Source of the DNA: Chara braunii
Lineage: Eukaryota > Streptophyta > Charophyceae > Charales > Characeae
Assembly: GCA_003427395.1 (NCBI GenBank)
Contig: BFEA01000236.1
Coordinates: forward strand, 1,033,758-1,069,585
DNA: 35,828 nt
Direction of reading: 5' to 3'
Part shown: piece by piece, positions 10,190-20,965 of the stretch
How the letters are laid out: each line of letters begins with the position of its first letter
Position numbering within the stretch: position 1 is the first letter of the stretch
The notes under the pieces: model-generated
Told to the model about the DNA's origin: nothing
What the model saw: only the letters and a program-made list of their open reading frames with translations
The model's database searches: none
Program-made: the position numbers and the translations under genes

Positions 10190-12330
10190 ATGCAATGCCA
10201 AGCACCATCCACACGCATACAGACGACGGAAGTGATCACGAGTCTTCCACGTCGTAAGAAATTGACAACCTTCCCGCAGTGCCAAACAGTCGGCGGTCTG
10301 TGTTGTGGGGTGGCAAAAACACTCTTAGGGAACCTCGAGGTCGTGTTCGGAAATTATTGGCGTAGCACCAGATGCTCACCAAACAGTTTTGAATGCCGAT
10401 GTAATGGACAGATCATATGATGCCTTACGATCAAGCACTGGTTGATAGCTGACCTCCTTTCCTGGGCTGGATCTTTGAGAGCAGAGTTTCGCACTCCACC
10501 GTGAGATCCATATCGGAGAAGGGGACCTGCTACCCTACCGATGTTAACTGTAGTCATCGTAAGGAAGTTTATGACGCGAGACTCGGAACCCCAAAATGAG
10601 CAATCGCGGGGGAAGATCGCGTCCGCATGACAAACTTTTTGGCGTAGCACCAGATGCTCACCAACCAGTTCTGAATGTCGGTCGTATCGACACATCACAT
10701 GATGTTTTACAAGCAAGCAGTGGTCGATTGCTGGCCCCCCTCAACGGTGTGGATCTTTGAGAGCAGATTTGACGCAATCCACTGTTATACCCACATCGGA
10801 GAGGCGGACCTGCCGTCATGCCGCTGTTCACTGTAATCACCATGTGGGAGTTGACAACGCAATGACCCCACGATGTTCCAATCAGGAAGTATTTTTGTGT
10901 TCTGTGCAGGTGCTGATCATCGGCGCGTATGAAGCGTATTGAGGGAAAAAGGAGATTCTTCTAGCATGGGACGAGGGAAACAGACGACTTATTCGGTGAC
11001 GAAAAGGAACAAGCTTGAGCGACCTGCAACCTTGGATGCCAAGCACCATCAGCAACCATACAGACGACGGAAGCGATTACGTCTTTCGCGTTGTAAGAAA
11101 TTGACAACCTTCCCGCAGTGCCAATCACTCGGCGGTCTGTGCTGTCGAGTGGCAAAAGCATTCTTAGGGAACCTCGCGGTCGTGTTCGGAAATTGTTGGC
11201 GTAGAACCAGATGCTCACCAAACAGTTTTGAATGTCGATCTAATGGACAAATCATATGATGCCTTATGATCAAGCAGTGGTTGATATCTAGACCCCTTTC
11301 CCGGTCTGAATCTTTGAGAGCAGAGTTTCGTACTCCACCGTGAGATCCATATCGGAGAAGGGGACCTGCTACCCTGCCGCTGTTTACCGTAGTCATCATG
11401 AGGGAGTCCATGACGCGAGAACCCCAAAATGAGCAATCGCGGGGGAATATCGCGACCGCATGACGAACTTGTTGGCGTAGCACCAGATGCTCACCGATCA
11501 GTTCAAAATGTCGGTTGTATCGACACATCATATGATGTTTTACAAGCAAGCAGTGGTCGATTGCTGACCCCCCTCTGCGGTGTGGATCTTCGAGAGCAGA
11601 TTTGACGCAATCCACCGTTAGACCCACATCGGAGAGGCGGACCTGCCATCATGTCGATGTTCACTGTAATCATCATGTGGGAGTCGACAACGTAATGACC
11701 CCAGGATGTTCCAATCGGGAAGTGTTTTTGTGTTCTGTGCAGGTGCTGATCATTCGGTGACGAGAAGGAACAAGCTCGAGCGGCCAGAAACTTCGGATGG
11801 ATCCGAGACACAAGGTGACATGTCGGACAAGGTAGATCGCAGCGTCGGCCAGCGTCGCTCACGTCACTTTCGGCCAGGCAGCGGCTGTTGGAGAGAGGGC
11901 TACGGACATGGCACCACATTTCATGGCATCCAATCCGAAAACCATCGTCGCTGTCGCCGGGGTTGATCACGAGCCTTCACCGTCGCGAGAAAATGACCCG
12001 ACGATTTTGCAATCGGGACGTGCTATGTATTTTGTGCGGGTGCTGATCATCGGCCCGTATGCAGCGTATTGACGGAAATAGGAGTTTCTTTTAGCAGGTG
12101 TCTAGGGAAACAGACGACTTTTTCGGGGATGAGAATGAAAATGCTTGTGCAGTTGGCAACTTTGGATGAATCCGTGACACAAGATGTGATGCTGGATATG
12201 CATGATTGCAGCCTCGGCCGGCGTCGCTCACGTCATTTTTTGCCATGCAGCGGCTGTTGCACAGAGGGCCAGGGACACAGGCACCACATTTCATGGCATC
12301 CTATCCGAAAACCATCGCGGACAATTACGA
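10190..12330. repeat. Nested tandem repeat array
   Basis: Two ~840-bp units: AGAAATTGACAACCTTCCCG at about 10257 and 11097. Each contains two ~280-bp sub-repeats marked by GGCGTAGCACCAGATGCTCA (10361, 10642; 11201, 11473 approximately). A second family follows, marked by GCGTCGCTCACGTCA at 11852 and 12221 and by CACCACATTTCATGGCATCC. Palindromes at 11793, 12162 and 12545 lie in or beside it. ORFs here are translations of the repeats and are not counted as genes. Confidence 0.8.
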
Positions 12331-12657
12331 AACATGGCAGCGCCAGACGATTTAGAGGGCGGTGGATTGTTTGGATACCTCGCTTATCTCGAAGGCGTGC
12401 AAGAAAATAAACTCGACGGTGTGCAGTTAGCGAGTCGCACGGACCGAATCCGACGGGTTGTTGCTTGGTTAAGGATCGTCCTTGGGGAACCCTTCATGCA
12501 TCGCGTTCAACGTTGGGTGCACCCGCATGTATCTGATTGTTGATTCAGATGAATCCGAAACACTTATAGAACGTCACCTTCGCAAGTCTGCAGTGCTAGT
12601 TCAAGTGCCACAATGTCGGTGTCAACTTTAGTCGTCATGAGGGAGTCTCCTTTTCCC

Positions 12658-13722
12658 TTAAACACAAGGTTTGACCACACGTCCGTATCTTGTGACATAC
12701 GGACATTCCCGCGGACGAGGTCGTGAACGGAAGCCATACATAGCATTCATAGATGATCCATACACATGGATCTGCGGCTCCTCCACTGTTGCGTTCTCCG
12801 AAAACACAGACATGTATTTCATCCTGACAAACCCTCCTCGTTGTGCTAAGGAATTCCCTATACAATCACGTATTTCAGACACTTTCTCTTCCACCTCTTC
12901 CCACAATGACAGAAAAACTCTTACCTGACCTGCTCTCACCAAGTCTGACCGCCCATCTACATCTGGGCGAGACATCACCGCCTTGAACTTGGATCCCTGA
13001 AGCACCATCTCGTTGCGTGACACAAGCACAACTGCATCCACAAGTTTCCTACTTTTGCTTGAAGAAGCCACACATAGCACTCTAGCGAAAGGACATCTGT
13101 CATCCGTCAACCACACACAACAGTATGATAGAGCTTGTGGAGAAGTCCCTGGGCAACGGGGTGGGTAGTGTTCCAAGAATGAACAATGACGAGCGCAGTC
13201 CACCAACTCTTGCTTCTGCGTACTTCCCCAAGTTCGTGGCAAAGATGTGATGTACTCGCAGTGGAGGTGACGTCTGAAGCTGGTACGGAAGCGGACTGGT
13301 TTACCCTTATCGTCCAGGGTCTTTCGATGGAGGACACCATCAGGCAGTGCAATGAGGCTCCCGAACTCCAACATGTTGTCGTCGATCCACGTTTGACCGT
13401 CATGATGCCGCAACAATCTCGCACAAGGTGGAAAGAGTTTCCCTAAGCGCATGTGTTTCTCGGGTGTCATGGCGATGCTTGTCGAAGGACTCGATGACAT
13501 GAAACTCCCTACACAACACGCGCACATGGATAGAGATACGGAAGGGGAGACCGTCGTAAACAATGTCGGTGAACGATAGTTTCCCCGACGAGGCCCACAC
13601 CCAGTTGTGACGCCTAACACTTTTTTATCGGCGAAGCACTTACAGAAGGTCGTCAATCGGAAATCGTCAAAAAAAAAAATCTTTCCACATCGCATTGCAA
13701 AGCCCTTACAGAAGGTCGTCAA
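12658..13722 (-). CDS. Hypothetical protein, 354 codons
   Basis: Longest uninterrupted frame of the left half. The first ~84 codons translate a duplicated segment (13631-13724) and look non-native; the ATG at 13470 (MTPEKH) is a better start, giving about 270 residues. The body has mixed, protein-like composition: WIDDNMLEFG, an RFRTSFRRHLHCEY segment, and LWEEVEEKVSEIRDCIG, a likely helix. It ends in RPRPRECPYVTRYGRVVKP. That basic 'TRxGRxVKP' tail resembles linker peptides seen in retroelement polyproteins, but no catalytic motif is present. I do not recognise the family. No in-frame stop, unlike the other elements here. Confidence 0.45.
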   Translation of the reverse strand: MTTFCKGFAMRCGKIFFFDDFRLTTFCKCFADKKVLGVTTGCGPRRGNYRSPTLFTTVSPSVSLSMCACCVGSFMSSSPSTSIAMTPEKHMRLGKLFPPCARLLRHHDGQTWIDDNMLEFGSLIALPDGVLHRKTLDDKGKPVRFRTSFRRHLHCEYITSLPRTWGSTQKQELVDCARHCSFLEHYPPRCPGTSPQALSYCCVWLTDDRCPFARVLCVASSSKSRKLVDAVVLVSRNEMVLQGSKFKAVMSRPDVDGRSDLVRAGQVRVFLSLWEEVEEKVSEIRDCIGNSLAQRGGFVRMKYMSVFSENATVEEPQIHVYGSSMNAMYGFRSRPRPRECPYVTRYGRVVKPCV

Positions 13723-13724
13723 TC
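13631..13724. repeat. 66-bp-spaced direct repeat
   Basis: GC(G/A)AAGC(A/C)CTTACAGAAGG and the following TCGTCAATC occur at 13631-13658 and 13697-13724, separated by a poly-A tract. Confidence 0.8.
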
Positions 13725-14062
13725 AGAAGTTCACCAAGCCAATGGAGTGTTTTCAAAAAGTCATGCAGGGACCCGTTCCAGAGCAGATGCGGGATTTCCT
13801 AAAATCATCAAAACCCACGCCATAAAGCACATTGAGATGGACACAACAGTCGGACGACCCACGCCGTCGTGTGCAAAACATCCGTTTCTGTATATCTGGG
13901 AGAGGAACAGAACAGCACACCGACGCCGTATAGCCCATATTACACCGCCTCATCCACAGAAGACGTTTTCTCACAGTCGACATGACAACTACTTTTCGCA
14001 GAGCCATGAAAGCACAAACTCTACCTACCACGATCATCGTGAACATGAGCTGAACAAAAGTG

Positions 14063-15340
14063 CAAGAGAGAAGCTCATCCAAGCCTACCGCCCCGCTCCG
14101 GATCCGTGGTTCAGATCAATCCGAACCACCCGCCAACAGAAGTCCTAGACAGAAGTTCATCCAAGCCTACCAATCCGTGGTTCGGATCAATCCGAGCTAC
14201 CGTCCCGGAAAGATAGACATTAAATGGGATGTCGTGCGACCATTCGTGGCTCGGATTAATCCGAGCCACCGCCCAGCGACCTCGCGTCACTGGGAGGGAT
14301 GTGGCAGAAGGATGAGACACAGTTGGAAAATCGAAGGCGGAGCCAGGAGGAAGCAACACGTCCTTTGCGATGTCTGCATTACTACCCCAAGTGCAAGAAA
14401 ACAACTCAGACAAAAGCCAAGAGTCCCATCCCCAGTTGATGAGACCCGCCGGTGTGATGTGGCAGACAAATCAGACTCTATTGTCGTCGAGCTATAAGGT
14501 TCGGATTAATCCGGACCACAACAAACGGTTTCAGTCAGGCGGTACCTAGACGTCCTGCGAAATGTTCACATTTCCCCGCTCGGAAGGAAAAATCAACAAC
14601 AAATGCCATGAGTGCCCACCTTCGGTTATTGTATGTTATATTCAGGATGCCTGCCGTGTGCCGTCGTTTTCCTTTTCCGATGAGACCTTTCGTCATTGGG
14701 CGTGATACTCACCTCGGGACTCCCAATGCGCTGAGGGATGTGGTTTGGATTAATCCGAACTACATCACACGTTTAGGAGTGACACAGAAATGATAAGTCC
14801 TGTGTGAGTGTTGCACTACCCAATGCAGAAGAAAAAAACACAGTGACAAAAGCCACGGCTGTCGTCCGTCAGTCGTCTGTGGTTGTGGTTCGGATTCATC
14901 CGAACTACAAACGAAGGCAAAAGCAAATGGGGAGCTATCGGAGTCATGATTTGTGGAGATGTTTACTTCGAAAGTGATCCCCTGTGGCGTCGTTGTCCCT
15001 TCCACTGAGACATCGGAGGGATGCGGTTCCCGTTGAGACTTCCCACGTGCCGAGGCTTGTGGTTCGGATTTATCCGAACTACATCACACGTTCCGTAGTG
15101 AGGCGGAATAAAAACGTCCAGCCTAAGAATTGCTTAACCCCTCGTGGGAGACAAAGAACACCAACAAAAGTCATGAGTGGCGGGTTGTCATGGATAGGTG
15201 GTAGCCTCAAAACTCTCGATGGGGGGACGTTGCGTGATAACAATGGGTCGGACGTAAGGAGGGCATAGTCATCCAACCACTGGCATCGCGAATGACATCT
15301 ACTATTTGCCTTCATCCCGAGCTCGGATGAATCGGAACTC
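14063..15340. repeat. Palindrome-bearing repeat cluster
   Basis: Eight copies of the palindrome in 1.25 kb: cores at 14111, 14182, 14251, 14501, 14745, 14890, 15064 and 15323. The first two sit in an ~75-bp tandem repeat (AAG(C/T)TCATCCAAGCCTACC). Those at 14745 and 15064 share the downstream sequence ACATCACACGTT and lie ~319 bp apart. AAAGCCA/AATGCCATGAGTG words recur. No coding gene is supported. Confidence 0.8.
14246..14269. repeat. Perfect 24-bp palindrome
   Basis: Arms GTGGCTCGGATT and its exact complement, centre TA. It is the longest perfect member of the dispersed palindrome family; here even the outer GTGGC/GCCAC bases pair. Confidence 0.95.
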
Positions 15341-15399
15341 CATCCGGAACAAGTGGCACGAACAACACTCTCTCGCTCCCGCTGCAATCCCGCGCACAC

Positions 15400-16060
15400 C
15401 TCCCTAAGCTGCTCTGAAAAACGCAGCTACGACTAATTGAAATCGAAATGTGATCGACGTGGATCGAGAGCTGATCGTTCCACAAGGTCATTGGTGCATT
15501 CATTCAGCTCAGATTTCGAGACTGTAATCGTCGCGAGGATTGTCCACGTCAGAGTTCGCCCAAAACGAATCGTAGCGAGGGGACGGGCTGCCACACGGGC
15601 GACGGTGCTGTGACGTTTTCTTGTGGGCGCGATGGAACTTGTAAGCGCTAGTTCCATATCCAAAATGTTGCCGATGCGTTTTCGGCGTCTCGCGCCCGGT
15701 TGCGTGGCAGTTCCTCATTGCGAGTTCCGTGTGCGAGAACGGGCGATGAGACAGAGAACGTTCAAGACAACCAGAAAAAGATCCTAATGTCGTCCACAAC
15801 CGCGATAGACATGTTCAATCACCAAGTTGATCGGAAACGAGCTCGAAGTTGGCCCTTGGCGGTGGGATGTCGCGGGATCGACGGTAATCTGGGATGTTTC
15901 AGATTCGCCATGGGTATCCGTTATGTGCAACGGGTCGTCGCTGAACGTTGTGGATGGGTGGCTTCAGCACTGTTGGTTGTGCGTGCGACACGGGCGATTC
16001 CTGTTGGAGGTGCGCGTTTGTCGTGAGGCTTCCAGCACAGCGCTCCGCTATCGGGGACAT
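15400..16060. other. No gene seen
   Basis: Mixed-composition sequence. Short ORFs on both strands lack any recognisable motif, and no repeat above 30 bp was noticed. Confidence 0.5.
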
Positions 16061-16066
16061 GGGATG

Positions 16067-16219
16067 ATGTGATCAGCGCTGCAATAACACATCAGCCAAT
16101 AGACGTCAACACCGGAGATGGATGGACGGGATCTGATAGTCGATCCACACGCGGTTTTCAGATGACGTCTTTGGTGTTGACGTCTATCGGATGATGTGTT
16201 ATCGCAACGGTGATCACAT
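16067..16219. mobile_element. Foldback MITE-like element, 47-bp arms
   Basis: 16067-16113 pairs with 16173-16219 with six mismatches in 47. The outer end begins ATGTGATCA and the inner end is TAGACGTCAACACC. The 59-bp centre has no coding capacity. No clear target duplication. Confidence 0.75.
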
Positions 16220-16233
16220 ATCGCGATCTTAAG

Positions 16234-16727
16234 GACGCCAAAGAGCAACGGCGATGAAACTTCGTCCACGCGTCAGATGCCGTTGTCGGAGGCGTCCGAT
16301 AATCTTGACTGCGAAAGCCGCAAGCCATTTCAAATTCCTGATGTCATGCGCAAGATGGTGACGTCAGCGTGTGTCAGTGGAAGGGAACTTTCATGGTTGT
16401 GAGCTGCGGACATCGTGGACTCAAGATCGTGCGCATGTCGACTCGTGCGTGATTGACGGAGCAGGTGGTGATGTAGAAGAAGACTTGCACGACCAACTGC
16501 ATTGCGATATCCTAAGTAGAATGGGGGAAGATGACCCGCGAGCCGGGGTCCAAGAAAGTGTACCAACAAGCGATGTTGAGGACGCCAAGACTCGAGGGCG
16601 ATGCGACTTTCTCCACGCGTCAGATGAGGTCGTCAGAGGCGTCCGACGATCTTGACTGTGAAAGCCGCAAGCCATTGCCCGTCGCTGACGTCATGTGCAA
16701 GATGATGACGTCAGCGTGTGTCATTGG
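16234..16727. repeat. ~150-bp direct duplication
   Basis: 16234-16382 and 16581-16727 align, both beginning GACGCCAA. They share TCCACGCGTCAGATG, GGCGTCCGA, CTTGACTG, GAAAGCCGCAAGCCATT and GACGTCAGCGTGTGTCA. Offset 347 bp. The foldback element lies just upstream of the first copy. Confidence 0.8.
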
Positions 16728-17207
16728 ATGGGTTCTTACTGACCTGGGAGTCGACAAACGCCTCCAACCGACACAAGAACAACACAGCATGAACGGGACG
16801 ACGCACAAGGTCTACAGTCGCGTGACATTTTCGTTAGCGCCCCCCGCTATCGATGATTGTTGGAAGAACGAAGGCCTGGATGCGCAAGGGGCCTGCAATA
16901 TGATGCCGGCGACTTCGAGCGATGGTGGACGCGTCGCAAAGGCAGCACATGCAAGAAATGACACCAGCGAATGGGTGTGACAGCCACCCCCATTCATTTG
17001 GTGCCCGACTGGGTGACGGTGAGTGCAGTGAGTGGGGCTTGAGGGGCCCTTCAGCTGCCCGCCACAGGGTCAGTAATGGTGGACTGCCGCGTCGGGGGCT
17101 GTGACATCAGGCAGTCCCTTTTTTGACGGACCGTCCTCACTAAATCACCCGATCCGAAACTGCCGCGGGACGGCGGGCCGTGATTTCCAGAGGGCTGACC
17201 TTTTTTC

Positions 17208-17371
17208 ACCGTGCTATCGACGGTTCCAACGCATCATCTGGCGCAAATTTTCCCGCCCACTTTTGATTATCGGGGCCCGCGCGGATTTTACCGTGATATC
17301 AACGGTTCCAATGCGTCATCTGGCGTGACTTTTCCCACCCACTGTCGTTTCTTGGGCCCCGCACGAATGTA
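17208..17371. repeat. Two 82-bp tandem units
   Basis: 17208-17289 and 17290-17371, both beginning ACCGTG(C/A)TATC(G/A)ACGG and both ending near GGGCCC. No gene in 16.75-17.4 kb. Confidence 0.85.
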
Positions 17372-17559
17372 TCCGCCATTCAAATGACGGTGGTGCCATT
17401 CCGCGAATTTGCAGGTGGGCATTGCAATCGTCCGAAGCAGCAAGCAATTGCAGGTGTCACCAACCCTCACGGCCGAAAATGCCCGTCGCGCGCCCGGACC
17501 ACCCGCCCTTGCCAGCGACACATCCATCTCGTCGCCGTCTCCCTCGCCATCTACCTCGC

Positions 17560-17998
17560 TTCTCTCTCTCTCCCTCGTTGCCATATCCCTCACCTCGCCA
17601 TCTCCTTCGCGTTGCAATCTCCCACGTCTTCGTTCGCGGTGTTGCCCTCTCACGCGTCGGCACCTCCCTTTTCGCGCGTCCCGACACGCGTCGTCATATT
17701 GCCGTTTGAGATCAGCAATCAAGTCGCCGGGGCCATTGTTTCCAACAACAGTTGTAAATCAAGGAAGGAAAAGGTGCGTTCTCTCTGTCATTCTATCTCC
17801 CTTTCTCATCTCTCTCTGTCTTTCTCCCCCCCTCTCTCTCTCTATTTGGCTCTGTCTCTCTCTTTCTCTCTGTCTATATATATATAGCGCTTTCTCTCTC
17901 TTTCTCTCTCTCTCTCTGTCTCTATATAACTCTCTCTCTCTATATAGCTCTCTCTCTCTCTTTATCTGTCTCTATATAGCTCTCTCTCTATATATATG

Positions 17999-18060
<62 letters not shown>

Positions 18061-18061
18061 T

Positions 18062-18115
<54 letters not shown>

Positions 18116-18399
18116 CGCCATCTCCACCGACCTGAAAAGTCCTGCCATGTTGGGTTTGCATAGAGCCCCGCAGCCGTCAGAATGCCCACACATGTACGCG
18201 ATCTGTAGTCGGGATTCTATCTCCCTTTCTCATCTCTCTCTGTCTTTCTCCCCCCCCCTCTCTCTCTATTTGGCTCTGTCTCTCTCTTTCTCTCTCTCTA
18301 TATATATATATAGCGCTCTCTCTCTCTCTCTCTATCTCTGTCTCTATATGGCTCTCTCTCTTTCTCTATATAGCGCTCTCTCTCTCTCTCTCTGTCTCT
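17560..18399. repeat. CT-rich microsatellite tract
   Basis: Long CT/TCTA tracts. The block TCTATCTCCCTTTCTCATCT appears at about 17797 and again at 18217, so the tract itself is duplicated. Open frames across it are low-complexity artefacts. Confidence 0.95.
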
Positions 18400-18770
18400 N
18401 NNNNNNNNNNNNNNNNNNNNNNNNNNNNNNNNNNNNNNNNNNNNNNNNNNNNNNNNNNNNNNNNNNNNNNNNNNNNNNNNNNNNNNNNNNNNNNNNNNNN
18501 NNNNNNNNNNNNNNNNNNNNNNNNNNNNNNNNNNNNNNNNNNNNNNNNNNNNNNNNNNNNNNNNNNNNNNNNNNNNNNNNNNNNNNNNNNNNNNNNNNNN
18601 NNNNNNNNNNNNNNNNNNNNNNNNNNNNNNNNNNNNNNNNNNNNNNNNNNNNNNNNNNNNNNNNNNNNNNNNNNNNNNNNNNNNNNNNNNNNNNNTGCCA
18701 TGCTGGGTTTGCGTAGAGCCCCGCATCCGTCAGAGTGCCCACACATGTACGTGATCTGTAGTCGGGATTC
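18143..18770. repeat. Diverged copies of a foldback arm either side of the gap
   Basis: TGCCATG(T/C)TGGGTTTGC followed by TAGAGCCCCGCA occurs at 18143 and at 18696 and runs for about 75 bp in each. The sequence resembles the right arm of the 19.3-20.0 kb foldback elements (ATAGAGCCCCGCA.CCATCAG). Confidence 0.75.
18400..18695. other. Assembly gap (296 N)
   Basis: Unsequenced run inside the CT microsatellite, flanked by near-identical repeats that an assembler would have difficulty crossing. Confidence 1.
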
Positions 18771-18984
18771 GTGCGGTGGCGATTACATTGGGTTCAGTCG
18801 CCACGAACGAGCAGTGTCGTGTGATCTAACAGAGATCTCTCTCCGTGAGTCCGATGTGTGATTGGTGTGAGGTTCGGGGCCATTTGATCGTGACGTTTGA
18901 TTGGGCAGTGTGATGAAGACGAAGATCGCCTCTTTGTCGCTCTCTCTCTCTATCTATCTATTTATCTCTCTTTCTGTCTTTTAT

Positions 18985-19065
18985 CTCGTTCGCGTTACTG
19001 CGCTTGTCTGTGTCGTTCGCACAAAGTTTGCGAACGAAACTTACAAGCGCAGACAAACGAACGAG
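18985..19065. repeat. 81-nt hairpin
   Basis: CTCGTTCG at 18985 pairs with CGAACGAG at 19058. Inner pairs are TGCGCTTGT/ACAAGCGCA and CGTTCGCA/TGCGAACG around a short loop. No coding sense. Confidence 0.7.
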
Positions 19066-19276
19066 ACAGCACCAACAAAAAGAATATTAACTAACGACGA
19101 AGACGAAGACTTGAGAGGAACACGACCGCAAAACGTAAGCGAAGAAGAAAAGGCAATTGCATATGTTCTGTCGTCGTGTTTCACTACCATCATCGTCCCC
19201 GTCGTTAGTTTTCTATTAGTGCCTCTATGTCGTTCGTCTTTTGCGTTGGCCTGCTTTCGCGAATCTTGTTCCATTC

Positions 19277-19458
19277 GCGACCACTCGCCCCGATCAGACA
19301 GCACACTCACACGTTCACGTGTAAGGTCATGAACAAGCGTGGGCACGCTGATGGATGCGAGGCTCTATGCGGCAACAGAATGTTGTCGAATAGAGCCTCG
19401 CACCCATCAGCGTGGCCACGCATGATCAGGACTTGACACGTGGACGTGTGTGCCATCG
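19277..19458. mobile_element. Foldback element copy 1
   Basis: Long imperfect palindrome centred on CAACA-GAA-TGTTG (19373-19385). The arms contain GGCTCTAT and its complement ATAGAGCC, then GCTGATGG/CCATCAGC and CACGTGT. Together with ~120 bp of 5' flank it belongs to a ~306-bp unit tandemly repeated in copy 2. Confidence 0.8.
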
Positions 19459-19584
19459 TATTCAACCACAATCTTCGTCCCTGTCGTTAGTTTTTTTTCA
19501 GTGCCTCTATTTCGTTCGTCTTATGCATTGGCCTGTTTCTTTCCCGAACTTACCTCGGGGTGCGTTTGCGGATCTCGTTCCATT

Positions 19585-19782
19585 GGCGACCACTCGCCCC
19601 TATCAGATGGCACGCTCAAACGTCCACTTGTCAATTCCTGAACAAGCGTGTGCACGCTGATGGATGCGAGGCTCTATGCGGCAGCAGAATGTTGTCGAAT
19701 AGAGCCCCGCACCCATCAGCGTGGCCACGCATGTTCAGGACTTGACATGTGGATGTGTGAGTGTGACATCTGATCGGGACGA
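19585..19782. mobile_element. Foldback element copy 2
   Basis: Same design as copy 1, with GCGGCAGCAGAATGTTGTCG at the centre. The right arm loses its outer part after CATCTGATCGGGACGAG, so the copy is slightly truncated. Confidence 0.8.
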
Positions 19783-19814
19783 GATGAAGGAGTTTCGGGA
19801 GCAAGAATGCATGT

Positions 19815-20037
19815 GTTTCATTGGCGATCACTCGCCCCGATCAGATGGCACACTCAGACGTCCACGTGTCACGTCCTGAACAAGCGTGGCGACGCTGATG
19901 GATGCGGGGCTCTATGCGACAAAGGAATGTTGTCGAATAGAGCCCCGCATCCATCAGCATGGCCACGCATATGCAGGAGCTGACACGTGGACGTGTGAGT
20001 GTGCCATCTGATCGGGGCGAGTGGTCACCAACGAAAC
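19815..20037. mobile_element. Foldback element copy 3, most complete
   Basis: 223 bp with arms of about 105 bp. They begin GTTTCATTGGCGATCACTCG on the left and end with its near complement on the right. Shared arm words are GCCCCGATCAGATGGCACAC, GACGTCCACGTGTCA and GGATGCGGGGCTCTAT. This copy gives the best outer boundaries. No protein coding; a non-autonomous element or a strong RNA hairpin source. Confidence 0.85.
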
Positions 20038-20039
20038 GG

Positions 20040-20628
20040 GAACCGCGAATGTAGCTCGAGAATGTTGCGACACACGCTTCGAGATTGTGTCGTCGCTTCA
20101 GATGTTTTCTTGAAGTGTTACTCGCGTGTCGTCAATTTGTTTTCTCTCTCACGAACTGCGATATAAGGTTTTTGGTCGTATGTTGTCGAACATGAAAATA
20201 TGGATTTTCACGAATCGTCTCTCTTCTGGATTGTAGATGGACTTTCTTCTCGCCGAATTATTTTTTATAGCGCTCGGTTTGTTTATTCGTCTTTCCGCGT
20301 AAGTCGCGTCGTGCAGTTCGCTCGGCGTTCGGTTTTGTATCCATAAATTGTCCTCTGTATTCGTCAAATTTTTCACATTTTTCGTCACTCTTCCTCTCGC
20401 CGACACGCACAATTTTTTCTTATATTTCTTGTGTGCGGTTTTTTAAATGGGTCACATTGCGAATCCTGAAAAAGACAACACCATCCACAGGATCTGCATA
20501 TGGACGGTAAGAGAGATAAAGACAGGCTCTCTCGCTGCGCCTCCTCTCCTTGTCGACGTCTCTATCGATCTTAGTCTCCCTTCCGTGTCTATGCGGGTTT
20601 TCTGCCTTTCTCCAATCTTTGTGTATCG
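20040..20628. other. No gene seen
   Basis: Short ORFs without motifs and no long repeat. The sequence is AT-leaning around 20150-20450. Confidence 0.5.
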
Positions 20629-20833
20629 CAGACAGTCGCTCAACCGATCTTAGGTTGGTCCCCCCTGAGTGCAATCATAGATCAGTAATCCGAAGACTGC
20701 TACAACAGATTCGAAGACACAGACAGTCGCCTAATCGATTCCAGGTTGTTCTCCCTTGAGCGCAATCACAGATCAACAATCCGAAGACTGCTAGTGCATT
20801 GGGATTACTGATCTGTGATCGCACTTAAGAGCG
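20629..20833. repeat. Direct plus inverted repeat
   Basis: A 74-bp unit starting CAGACAGTCGC occurs at 20629 and 20720 (offset 91). The segment GATTACTGATCTGTGATCGC (20805 region) is the inverted counterpart of ATCAGTAATCC in the first unit, allowing a hairpin. Confidence 0.8.
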
Positions 20834-20965
20834 AACGTGAATTCAAATTTTTAAACCCTATCAAACCTCGCGTAAGCCAATCCTCGCGAGGAACCCTTCC
20901 GCTGACGTGGACACAAGACAGGACACGGAGCGATCTGATGCTCATAGGGTATTGTCGACGGCGAC

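Noticed and set aside
10354-11970. Minus-strand ORFs with repeated HHM.C..(R/H)HS.L.GEHLVLRQ
   Set aside because: The peptide repeats simply follow the DNA tandem units and occur in broken frames; no start-to-stop gene.
9804-15340. CRISPR-like array of short palindromic repeats
   Set aside because: Spacing is irregular, repeats vary at the centre, flanks are themselves repeated, and the genome is eukaryotic.
17288-17722. 144-codon minus ORF, Arg-rich
   Set aside because: Overlaps an 82-bp tandem repeat and CT-rich DNA; composition follows the repeats.
17409-18716. 435-codon ORF across the CT tract and the gap
   Set aside because: Mostly Leu/Ser from CT repeats and unknown residues from N; no domain.
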